A DNA stretch of 64,000 nucleotides, taken from Actinokineospora spheciospongiae (GTDB taxonomy: Bacteria > Actinomycetota > Actinomycetes > Mycobacteriales > Pseudonocardiaceae). The notes below the pieces were generated by a model, which ran no database searches, had not been told where the DNA came from, and saw only the letters and a program-made list of their open reading frames with translations. The stretch's first letter is position 1, and every line of letters begins with the position of its first letter. Shown one piece after another: positions 58,137-64,000 of the stretch. Location: assembly GCF_000564855.1 (NCBI RefSeq), contig NZ_AYXG01000076.1, positions 1 through 64,000 on the forward strand, in the 5' to 3' direction. The translations under genes and the position numbers were made by a program.

Positions 58137-58166
58137 CTGTCCACACCGCACCCGGAGTTGTCCACA
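58137..58166 (+). promoter_or_regulatory. two DnaA-box-like sites, 21 bases apart
   Basis: CTGTCCACA at 58137-58145 and TTGTCCACA at 58158-58166 fit the high-GC DnaA box consensus, on the same strand and two helical turns apart. Function unproven. Confidence 0.35.
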
Positions 58167-58504
58167 CCCCCCTCGCTGGCACGCCGGAATCGTCACCCCC
58201 ACCCGGTAACGTGGAAATGGGGGGTCCCCAGGGCCGGATGATCTTGTTCGGGCTCGGGCTCGGGTTTGGGCTGGGGGGCGGAGCCGGAGTGCGGTCTGGC
58301 GCTGTGTGCGCAGCAGGTGCTGCGGGGGGTGCGCAATCTGTCGGGGCAGTGGGTGCTGGGGCTGCGCGAGCTGTTGGGGCGGTGCGTGTCGCTGGGGGTG
58401 TGCGTCTTCTCGGGGCTGTTCGGGATCGGCGGGGTGTTCGAGGTTTCAGGGTGGGGCGGGCTCCTGGGGTGTGTTCTGCAAAGCCCGGTTGTTTGTTGGT
58501 GGTG

Positions 58505-58648
58505 CCCGGCTGGGTGGATGTGTTTGGCCGGGGCCCCTATGGCGATCATGTGCTCCAGTGCGTCAGGTGGGGCTGAAAAGATGCCCCACCGCCCAGAGAG
58601 GCTGTCACATGATCGCCACCCCCGGCCAAACACATCCACCCACCCGGG
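58505..58648. repeat. 144-base three-tier inverted repeat
   Basis: Outer arms 58505-58533 and 58620-58648 pair over 29 bases with one mismatch; middle arms 58540-58552 and 58606-58618 pair over 13 bases (TGGCGATCATGTG); inner arms 58566-58573 and 58583-58590 pair over 8 bases around a 9-base loop. The right outer arm overlaps the first 66-bp repeat. Confidence 0.85.
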
Positions 58649-59020
58649 CAGTTGGCTCGCCGGGCCGGCGGTTTGGTGGGTGGTCGGCTGGGCAAGCACC
58701 TCCACCCACCCGGGCAGGGCCGTAGCCGGGCTGGCGGTTTTCGGGGTAGTCGGCTGGCCGCGCACCTCCACCTACCCGGACAGTTGGCTTGCTGGGCCGG
58801 TGGTTTGGTGGGTGGCTGGCTGGCCGCGCAGGTCCGCCCACCCGGGCGTTTCCGTAGTCGGGCCGCCGGTTTTGGGGGTGGTCGGCTGGCCGCGCATGTC
58901 TGCCCACCCGGGGGTTTCCGTAGTTGGGTTGGCGGTTTGTGGGGTGGGTGGCTGGCCGCGCACATTCACCCGCCCGGGCGTTGGCTCGCCGGGCAGGCGG
59001 TTCGTGGGGCTGGCTTTCAG
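58626..59020. repeat. six tandem 66-bp repeats
   Basis: A CACCCGGGCA-type anchor recurs at 58641, 58707, 58773, 58839, 58905 and 58971, an exact 66-base period with no insertions. Units differ by substitutions and begin to decay after the sixth anchor. Confidence 0.88.
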
Positions 59021-59128
59021 GAACGGCCCTGGGGGCAGGCGAACCGGTGTGGTGGGGCGGGTTGTCGGTGTGGGGCGGCGGGTTGGGGTGGCTTGTCCGG
59101 GTTTGGTTTCGGGTGGGGAGGGGGCGTG

Positions 59129-59908
59129 GTGAGCGCTTATCGCGGGTTGGGGTTCGACCCGGTGCCGGGCGACCCGGATGCGGCGGTGGCCGCTGCCGGG
59201 GGGTTCGTGGCCGCGGCTGAGGCGTTGGGGCGGGTGGAGCCCGCGGTGCGGCGGGCGCGGGAGGTCACCGGGGGGTGGGTGGGGGCTGCGGCGGAGTCGT
59301 TCGCGGGGGCGCTGGGGCGTGTTCCGTCTGATGTGGAGGATCGGGTGGAGCGGTTGCGGCGGGCGGCTGAGGTGTTGTCGGGGTGGGCCGGGGTGGTGGG
59401 TGGGAACCGGCGGGCGGCGGCTGACTTGGATGCGGAGGCCCGGAAGGTGCGGGGGCGGATCTCGGCCGCCGAGGATGACGTGCACGCTGCGCGCAACAAC
59501 TTGGACTTGGCCGCTACGCCCGCGGCTGCCGCGGTGGCCGGCATGGACCACGCGACCGCCGAGTCCACCCTCGCCGCCCTGCGGTCGCGGTTGGACGAGG
59601 TGTTGCGGGCCGCCCGTGCGCTTGCGGAGGAGCACCAGCGGATCGCGTCCACCGCGGCTGCCGAGTTGGACGCCCTGCGGGGGGTGTCCGCCCCGGCCGG
59701 GCCCGTTGGCGCTCGCGGTATGGTCCCCGTGCTGGACGGGCTTTCCGGGGCCACCGCTGCCCTCGCCCGGCTGTTCTCGCCCGCTGGCGGGAGCGGGGTC
59801 CGGCCGACCGGGGCGGCGGGGGCGTTCGCGGGGGCGTTGGTCCCCGCGCAGGTCAGTCGGGAAACGATCGTCCTCGTCGAGGCGCCGACCCGTGGACCGC
59901 GGCGGTGA
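59129..59908 (+). CDS. putative type VII-secreted helical protein
   Basis: The protein has 259 residues. It starts GLGFDPVPGDPDAAVAAAGG, the opening of the putative T7SS-secreted (WXG-like N-terminal) domain, has a GGWVGAAAESFAGAL turn near residue 46 and a long Ala/Arg-rich coiled coil (about 60-190), then a short Pro/Ala tail. Some relatives carry a C-terminal toxin; none is visible here. GTG 59129 is chosen over GTG 59126 for its spacing to GGGGAGG. It overlaps the next gene by four bases, hinting at a secreted protein with a dedicated partner. Confidence 0.6.
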   Translation: MSAYRGLGFDPVPGDPDAAVAAAGGFVAAAEALGRVEPAVRRAREVTGGWVGAAAESFAGALGRVPSDVEDRVERLRRAAEVLSGWAGVVGGNRRAAADLDAEARKVRGRISAAEDDVHAARNNLDLAATPAAAAVAGMDHATAESTLAALRSRLDEVLRAARALAEEHQRIASTAAAELDALRGVSAPAGPVGARGMVPVLDGLSGATAALARLFSPAGGSGVRPTGAAGAFAGALVPAQVSRETIVLVEAPTRGPRR

Positions 59909-60435
59909 AGCTGGCCGCTGTTCCCGGCGTCACACCGGTTTCGCTGGTCAGTCCCGAGCAGACCGCCGAGGAGTTGGCCGCGCTGATGGTGCGCGCCCGT
60001 GGGCCGGAATCCGCCCACGACCCGGGGTTGCGGCAGTCCGCGGTGGAGGCTGCCGAGCTGGCGCACGCCAACGGGGCCGGGTTGGTCGCCGTGGTCGAGC
60101 ACGCCGCCGCCGACCCCGCGGTGCTGGTGGCGCTGGTGGTGGTGAGCGACGTGCCGCACGGGGTGGGCGCCGCGGCGGAGCTGCGGGAGTACCTGGAGGC
60201 GGCGGCCGGGCCGGACATCCAGGACGTGACCGAGGCGCGGACCGAGCGCGGGCACCCGGTGGTGATCGCCGACCGCATCCCGGCCGGGGAACCCGGGTGC
60301 CAGTTGCAGGCGATCGTGATCGAGCCGGAGGGGCGGCGGATGGCGGTGTTCACCCTGCACTCCACGACTGGTCGCGGGTGGCTGGAGTTGGCCACGACGT
60401 TGGGGCGGTTGGTGTCGTCGGTGTCTTTCGCGTAA
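59905..60435 (+). CDS. hypothetical protein paired with the type VII-secreted protein
   Basis: The protein has 176 residues, GTG start overlapping the previous stop (GTGA). No signal peptide or membrane segment is seen. The C-terminal half alternates strands and ends GWLELATTLGRLVSSVSF, reminiscent of the LpqN/Mog1-PsbP-like fold found with ESX-linked genes, but this is a weak resemblance. It could be a chaperone or immunity partner for the 59.1-kb protein. I do not recognise it with confidence. Confidence 0.6.
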   Translation: MKLAAVPGVTPVSLVSPEQTAEELAALMVRARGPESAHDPGLRQSAVEAAELAHANGAGLVAVVEHAAADPAVLVALVVVSDVPHGVGAAAELREYLEAAAGPDIQDVTEARTERGHPVVIADRIPAGEPGCQLQAIVIEPEGRRMAVFTLHSTTGRGWLELATTLGRLVSSVSFA

Positions 60436-60546
60436 GCCCTGCGCATCGCCGGGGTTGGCCTCAAGATCTGCCTGCCGCGTTTTGAGAGCCCGGTTTTGGT
60501 GTTGGCGGGTGCCCGGGTGGGTGGTTCTTGGGGTGGCTTGTAGGAC

Positions 60547-61401
60547 CTAGGTGCCCAGCACTTCGTCGCGGTAGTCGCGGGGGGTTTGGCCCACTGCTTT
60601 GCGGAAGGTTCTGGAGAAGTGGGCGGCGTTGGCGAAGCCGCACTGGCGGGAGATCTCGCCGATTCCCCGGACGCCGAGGGCTGGGTCGGCGAGGAGTTCT
60701 TTCGCGCGTTCCACCCTGAGGGTCCTGATGCGGCCGGAGACGCCGTCGCCGTCGTCGAAGAGTTGGTAGAGGCGGCGGCGGGAGATGAAAAGGGCTTCGG
60801 CGATGCGTTCGGCGGTGAGGGTGGGGTCGGACAGGTGTTCGCGGATGTACTCGGTGGCCGCTCGGCGGCGGGTGGCGAGGGCGTCGGCGCGGTCGAGTTC
60901 GGTGCGCAGGGCGGTGCGCAGGACCAGTTCGGCCAGGCCGAGGAGGTAGGCCTTGGCGCCGTGCGGGTCGAGGGTTTCGGCGACGGCGAGCAGGTGGGCG
61001 ACCGAGGTGGCGAACAGGGATTGCAGGCCCCGCTCCACCGGCACCTGGCGGAACAGCAAGGGGCGCAGCTCACCGAAGTCGACCGAGAGCTTGTGGGTGG
61101 CGACCGTCAGCAGGACCATGCCCTGGCGGTCGCCGGGGTGGACCCGCAGTTCGCAGTCGCCGAAGCCGATGGTGGTGCCCGCGGGGGGCAGGTGGCGCGG
61201 GAGGGTGGCGCGCATGAGCAGTTGCACCCGGTCCGGGTCGGCCCTGGTCTTGCCGCCGCGGGCGGCGTCGAGGGCCTGGCGGGCGGCGGTGGCCCCGGAG
61301 GAGCGCACGACCAGGTACCCGGCGGCGACCTCCTCGGGCTCCGCCGGGGCCGCGGCGGGGGAATGGCCCAGCACCGGGGACAGCGCGGCGAAGCGGCTCA
61401 C
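60547..61401 (-). CDS. AraC-family transcriptional regulator
   Basis: The protein has 284 residues. An N-terminal sensor-like region (1-175, of the AraC-binding-domain-like type with VVRSSGATAARQALDA and FGDCELRVHPGDRQGMVLLTV) is followed by the AraC double helix-turn-helix (about 180-284): LTAERIAEALFISRRRLYQLF and GEISRQCGFANAAHFSRTFRKAVGQTP-type motif. GTG 61401 gives the family length; upstream codons lie in degenerate repeats. Its targets are not evident; it stands alone. Confidence 0.83.
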   Translation of the reverse strand: MSRFAALSPVLGHSPAAAPAEPEEVAAGYLVVRSSGATAARQALDAARGGKTRADPDRVQLLMRATLPRHLPPAGTTIGFGDCELRVHPGDRQGMVLLTVATHKLSVDFGELRPLLFRQVPVERGLQSLFATSVAHLLAVAETLDPHGAKAYLLGLAELVLRTALRTELDRADALATRRRAATEYIREHLSDPTLTAERIAEALFISRRRLYQLFDDGDGVSGRIRTLRVERAKELLADPALGVRGIGEISRQCGFANAAHFSRTFRKAVGQTPRDYRDEVLGT

Positions 61402-61445
61402 CGGGCCACAGTAGCCACCGCGCGACCCGGGGGCGTAGTGATCAG

Positions 61446-61825
61446 CCGAGGCAGGGGCCCGGCGGTGCGGTGGTGGGCTGAGACGGGCACGGAACGCGGG
61501 GACGCGGTGGTGGGTGGGCACGGGTGCTGAGGCAGGGCGCCCGGGGTGCGGGGACGGACGGGGCGGGCGTCGAGGCGAGGCGCCCGGGGCGTGGGGATCG
61601 GTCACGACGGGTGCCGAGGCAAGGGGCCCGGCGGTGCGGTGGTGGTCGAGGCGGGGCACCGGGAATCTGGGGCGCGGTGGTCGGGCCAGGCAGGCGTCGA
61701 GGCCGAGCACCGGGGATGCGGTGGTCGTTCCAGATAGGTGCCGGGGGAGGGAACCGGGGGCGTGGTGGTCGGTCGAGACAGGCGTCGAGGCGAGGGACCT
61801 GGGGCGAGGTGGGGCGAGACGGGGG
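61446..61825. repeat. about nine degenerate 43-bp GC-rich repeats
   Basis: A GTCGAGGCGAGG-like anchor recurs near 61446, 61526, 61569, 61613, 61695, 61739 and 61783, that is, at steps of about 40-44 bases or twice that. One pair (61446 and 61613) is nearly identical over 30 bases. Confidence 0.6.
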
Positions 61826-61862
61826 AGGGGTGGGCGGCCACCCGGCCGCCCACCCCTCCCCC
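61821..61862 (-). terminator. terminator after the L,D-transpeptidase gene
   Basis: A 19-base perfect stem (61821-61839 with 61844-61862) closes on a four-base loop, eight bases after the ldt stop on the minus strand. Confidence 0.85.
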
Positions 61863-61869
61863 GGATCGA

Positions 61870-63066
61870 TCAGTTGCTGCTGGCGGACATCGTGGACCAC
61901 TTGTCCCAGGTGATGGCCCAGTCGTAGATGTCGCCGTCGACCGCGCTCAGTTGCTGGTTGCTGCCGGTGATCTCCACCGGGTCGCCGACCAGGACCGAGT
62001 CGAAGTACAGCTTGGCGTTGGCGGGGGCGAGGTTGATGCAGCCGTGGGAGACGTTGGCCTTGCCCTGCTGCGGGATGGAGGGGGCGTAGCCGTGGATGAA
62101 CTCGCCGTTGTTGGAGATGCGCACCGCCCAGGGGACCACGACGTTCTCGTAGTCGTACTTGGGGTTGGTCATCGCGTAGGTGGAGTGCTTGCTCATCACC
62201 ACGTGCGTGCCGCTCTTGGTGACCCGGCCCGGGTCGGACTCCAGGCCCATCGACGCCGGGAAGTCGGCCGTCTGCACCCCGTCGCGGAAGACGAGCACGC
62301 GGTGGGTCTGGGTGTCGGCCTTGACGACCTGGGAGCGGCCGATGGCGAAGGAGGAGGTGACGTCGGCTCGGCCGTAGCTGCCCGCGCCGAGGTCGCGGCC
62401 GTAGATGTCGACCGTGACCTTCACCTGGGTGCCGGGCTTCCAGTACTCCTTGGGCCGCCAGTGCACCCGGCGGTCGTCGAGCCACGCCCACGCCCCCTCG
62501 GTGGGGACCGAGGTCTCCACCGCGAGCGCCTGCTCGGCCGCGACCTTGTCCTTGACCGCCGCGTCGAAGGTGACCGCGATCGGCATGGCGACGCCGTAGG
62601 TCTGGCCGTCGCCGGTGTTGAGGCTGGCGCCGACCTGGCGCTTCGGCTTGGCCGTGGTGAACGCGCCCGCCAGGGCGACCGCCCTGCCGTCGTCGCCGGT
62701 GGCCGAGCCCGACCAGGTGTAGGTCTTGCCGTAGCCGAGGTCCTCGGCGACCGCCCATGACGTGCGGTCGGCCGAGAGGGTGCCCTTGACCTGCTTGCCC
62801 TCCGGGTTGGTCAGCGACACCGTCTCCAGCGCGCCGTCGACCACCGTCACCGTGACCGGCCCGCCGGGGCCGACGTCCACCGCGCCCGCCGCCGGGGAGG
62901 TGGTCACCGCGGCCGCCTTGGCCACGCTCTGCTCCGCGGCGGGTTGTTCCCCGCCGCCGCCCGCGGTCGATGCCGCGCCCCCGCTCGTGCAGCCCCCCAG
63001 GGCCAGCGCGGCGACCAGGCCCGCGCCCAGCAGCGTCGCCGGGAACCAGCGCCTCCGCTTGTCCAT
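61870..63066 (-). CDS. lipoprotein L,D-transpeptidase with Ig-like domains
   Basis: The protein has 398 residues. The signal peptide ends in the lipobox LGGC (C26), then a Gly/Ala linker, two Ig-like beta domains (about 52-145 and 146-245) and the YkuD catalytic domain (about 247-370) with [19 protein letters not shown] and catalytic Cys342 in SHGCINL. These enzymes form 3-3 cross-links in actinobacterial peptidoglycan. GGGAAGGG precedes ATG 63066. The layout matches mycobacterial LdtB/LdtMt2-type enzymes. A strong terminator follows the gene. Confidence 0.9.
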   Translation of the reverse strand: MDKRRRWFPATLLGAGLVAALALGGCTSGGAASTAGGGGEQPAAEQSVAKAAAVTTSPAAGAVDVGPGGPVTVTVVDGALETVSLTNPEGKQVKGTLSADRTSWAVAEDLGYGKTYTWSGSATGDDGRAVALAGAFTTAKPKRQVGASLNTGDGQTYGVAMPIAVTFDAAVKDKVAAEQALAVETSVPTEGAWAWLDDRRVHWRPKEYWKPGTQVKVTVDIYGRDLGAGSYGRADVTSSFAIGRSQVVKADTQTHRVLVFRDGVQTADFPASMGLESDPGRVTKSGTHVVMSKHSTYAMTNPKYDYENVVVPWAVRISNNGEFIHGYAPSIPQQGKANVSHGCINLAPANAKLYFDSVLVGDPVEITGSNQQLSAVDGDIYDWAITWDKWSTMSASSN

Positions 63067-63453
63067 GTGCGTTTCCCTTCCCCCATTGCCTGTGCACCCG
63101 TAACGACGTGGCGGACCTCTCGGAAGTTGACCGGGAACACTGTGACACGCAACACATTCAATGGAATTTCGGCGCAGTTCGCCTCGCGTTCGAAGTGCGA
63201 TGCGACCATTGCGGAGCGTGCTCACCCACATCACCCGCATGGCCCAGCCGAGCGCCCGTCAGGCAGTAGTGCGCCGGGGTTTCGCTCGATACGATTTGCC
63301 GTGCAGGCCGTAGTTTCTGTGTTCGTGCTTACACGCTCGCGGAACGAGAACGCGGGCGCGCTGCTTTCCCGCTGTAGTGGGCGGGAGTATCGCCCGGGGG
63401 CGGCCCGGGGCTGCATGGTGCAGCCCCAATGCTCCTGCGTTGGAGGCAGGTTT
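63067..63453. other. 387-base divergent region between ldt and the cold-shock gene
   Basis: No gene is supported. It must hold the ldt promoter and a long cold-shock mRNA leader. AT-richer patches lie near 63140-63180 and 63300-63330; a hairpin at 63407-63427 precedes the cold-shock ribosome site. Confidence 0.65.
63407..63427 (+). promoter_or_regulatory. hairpin in the cold-shock mRNA leader
   Basis: GGGGCTGCA and TGCAGCCCC pair over nine bases around TGG, ending 14 bases before the GGAGG of the cold-shock gene. It could act in leader folding or stability. Confidence 0.5.
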
Positions 63454-63657
63454 ATGGCACAGGGCACTGTCAAGTGGTTCAACTCGGAAAAGGGCTTCGG
63501 CTTCATCGCGCAGGACGACGGCGGTGCCGATGTCTTCGTGCACTACTCCGAGATCCAGTCCAAGGGATTCCGCACGCTGGAGGAGAACCAGCGCGTCGAG
63601 TTCGAGGTCGGCCAGGGCACCAAGGGGCCGCAGGCCACGAACGTCATCCCGCTGTAG
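63454..63657 (+). CDS. cspA: cold-shock protein, CspA family
   Basis: The protein has 67 residues, a single cold-shock (OB-fold) domain. [20 protein letters not shown] carries RNP1 (KGFGFI) and DVFVHYSEI carries RNP2 (VFVHY). It binds single-stranded RNA or DNA and loosens mRNA structure. GGAGG lies seven bases before ATG 63454. A long leader with a hairpin, and a strong downstream terminator, make it a monocistronic unit. Confidence 0.95.
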   Translation: MAQGTVKWFNSEKGFGFIAQDDGGADVFVHYSEIQSKGFRTLEENQRVEFEVGQGTKGPQATNVIPL

Positions 63658-63703
63658 TCATCTGCTGTTAGTCGGCCGCGCGGGAGCGGCACCGACCTGA
63701 CGA

Positions 63704-63740
63704 CGAGGAGCCCCGGTCCGCCTGCGGACCGGGGCTCCTC
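63704..63740. terminator. bidirectional terminator after cspA
   Basis: GAGGAGCCCCGGTCCG at 63705-63720 pairs with 63725-63740 (16 bp) around CCTG. It lies between cspA and the convergent gene at the right edge. Confidence 0.85.
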
Positions 63741-63770
63741 GGTGTGGGTGTCGGGGGTGGCGGACCGGGT

Positions 63771-64000
63771 TCAGGACTGCGACTGCTTGAGCTGCTGCGC
63801 TTCCCACTCCAGCCGCTGCATGACCCACTCCTGGGCCAGTGCCATCGGCGAGGTGTTGCGGTACGCGGCGATCTCGCGCAGTTGCTCGTTGGCGACCAGC
63901 GGCAGGCGGAGCTGGTGCACCTCGGCGCTGCCGAAGCGGCGGCCCGACCCCGTGGTCTCCACGTCGCTGTCCGGGGACAGCGCGGCGAGGTAGTTCTCGA
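63771..64000 (-). CDS. partial gene at the right edge, small helical protein
   Basis: Only the C-terminal 75 residues are inside the window; the open frame continues past the right edge without a stop. The visible part has a variable start (ENYLAALSPDSDVETTGSGR) then QLRLPLVANEQLREIAAYRN and SPMALAQEWVMQRLEWEAQQ, reading as helices that recall ribbon-helix-helix or antitoxin-like small proteins. A GTG at 63962 could be an internal start, but the upstream codons look equally coding. Function is not recognised. Confidence 0.6.
   Translation of the reverse strand, partial: ENYLAALSPDSDVETTGSGRRFGSAEVHQLRLPLVANEQLREIAAYRNTSPMALAQEWVMQRLEWEAQQLKQSQS

Larger units (their letters stand above)
58125..59128. 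other. 1-kb non-coding block with repeats and a long hairpin
   Basis: I find no convincing gene. ORFs exist on both strands through the 66-bp repeats, but their codon use is unlike the neighbours, and the best minus-strand frame has a stop created in one repeat unit. A stretch near 58266-58440 has gene-like third positions in two opposing frames, so a small or decayed gene cannot be excluded. The block contains two DnaA-box-like sites, a 144-base inverted structure and six 66-bp repeats. Confidence 0.6.
61402..61869. other. 468-base region without a gene, filled by degenerate repeats
   Basis: Between the AraC gene and ldt there is no supported gene. Bases 61446-61825 hold about nine degenerate units of roughly 43 bp; the ldt terminator follows at 61821-61862. 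Confidence 0.65.

Noticed and set aside
58193..58771. Minus-strand ORF covering part of the 66-bp repeats and the long hairpin
   Set aside because: Passes through the inverted repeat, has Pro/Ser/Thr/His-rich sequence with no recognisable domain, and the frame upstream is interrupted by a stop in a repeat unit.
58626..59020. CRISPR array
   Set aside because: The 66-bp units are contiguous and diverge gradually along their whole length; there are no short identical repeats separated by unique spacers and no cas genes.
58125..59128. Replication origin (oriC or plasmid origin)
   Set aside because: Only two DnaA-box-like sites, no dnaA, dnaN, parAB or rep gene nearby, and the flanks are type VII genes.

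Overview
This window is high-GC DNA from an actinobacterium, most likely a member of the Pseudonocardiaceae or a close relative. The evidence is the mycothiol synthase gene mshD, GlnR, LmeA, an RsiG-type anti-sigma factor, a glnX-glnH-pknG operon, type VII (ESX) substrates with an EspG chaperone, frequent GTG starts and very GC-rich third codon positions. No rRNA, CRISPR array, prophage or intact insertion sequence was seen. There is one tRNA gene (Lys, anticodon TTT).

Layout. 0.2-2.7 kb (+): a BKACE-type beta-keto acid cleavage enzyme, RsiG (c-di-GMP-controlled anti-sigma factor) and an asparaginase II family protein. 2.6-6.9 kb (-): a sulfur-related run made of a 22-residue cysteine-type leader peptide, a DUF4395 membrane protein, a thiosulfate sulfurtransferase, a DUF1416 protein, a 32-residue membrane protein, a nitrobindin, and the 5-oxoprolinase subunits PxpB and PxpC. 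7.0-8.3 kb (-): thioredoxin and LmeA. 8.8-14.7 kb (+): glnR, mshD and the pstSCAB phosphate transporter behind a tandem PHO box. Apart from the pxp genes, this order from the nitrobindin to pstB, followed further on by dus, the LCP gene and phoU (37.4-46.3 kb), recalls Mycobacterium tuberculosis Rv0813c-Rv0823c. Here the two parts are separated by about 22.7 kb, and the dus-LCP-phoU part is in the opposite orientation.

The separating segment (14.7-37.3 kb) is accessory DNA. It holds a PPE-like type VII substrate with espG, a deletion scar that truncated both members of a divergent padR / FAD-monooxygenase pair, and a 14-kb minus-strand cluster. That cluster reads: a Crp/Fnr regulator, a class III nucleotidyl-cyclase homologue, a STAND/NLR-like NTPase, an SPFH protein and a DUF4407 membrane protein; then a strong terminator; then an NfeD-like protein, flotillin and a 1652-residue AAA ATPase. 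The cyclase ends with, and the NTPase begins with, versions of the same 19-residue motif. This is the arrangement expected of an amyloid-templating (BASS/RHIM-like) sensor-effector pair, and it is the strongest candidate here for an undescribed signalling or defence system. After it come tRNA-Lys, a saccharopine dehydrogenase-like gene, a kinase-like gene, cysQ and a calcium-loop-rich acidic protein.

From 37.4 kb on: dus, a lipoprotein, a GGDEF diguanylate cyclase, a 1731-residue LCP cell-wall ligase with a very large repetitive cytoplasmic arm, phoU behind a second PHO box, an MFS transporter, the glutamine/glutamate-sensing operon glnX-glnH-pknG, a membrane phosphoesterase and a thioesterase (-), a second type VII substrate operon, a 1-kb non-coding block with a long hairpin and six exact-period 66-bp repeats, two more type VII-associated genes, an AraC regulator, an L,D-transpeptidase, a cold-shock protein and a gene cut by the right edge.

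Several themes recur. Phosphate control: two 11-bp-period PHO boxes, at pstS and phoU. Nitrogen and amino-acid sensing: GlnR and GlnX/GlnH/PknG. c-di-GMP: a GGDEF enzyme and RsiG. Many first genes appear to be leaderless, with a TAnnnT or CAGGAT box 6-7 bases before the start codon.
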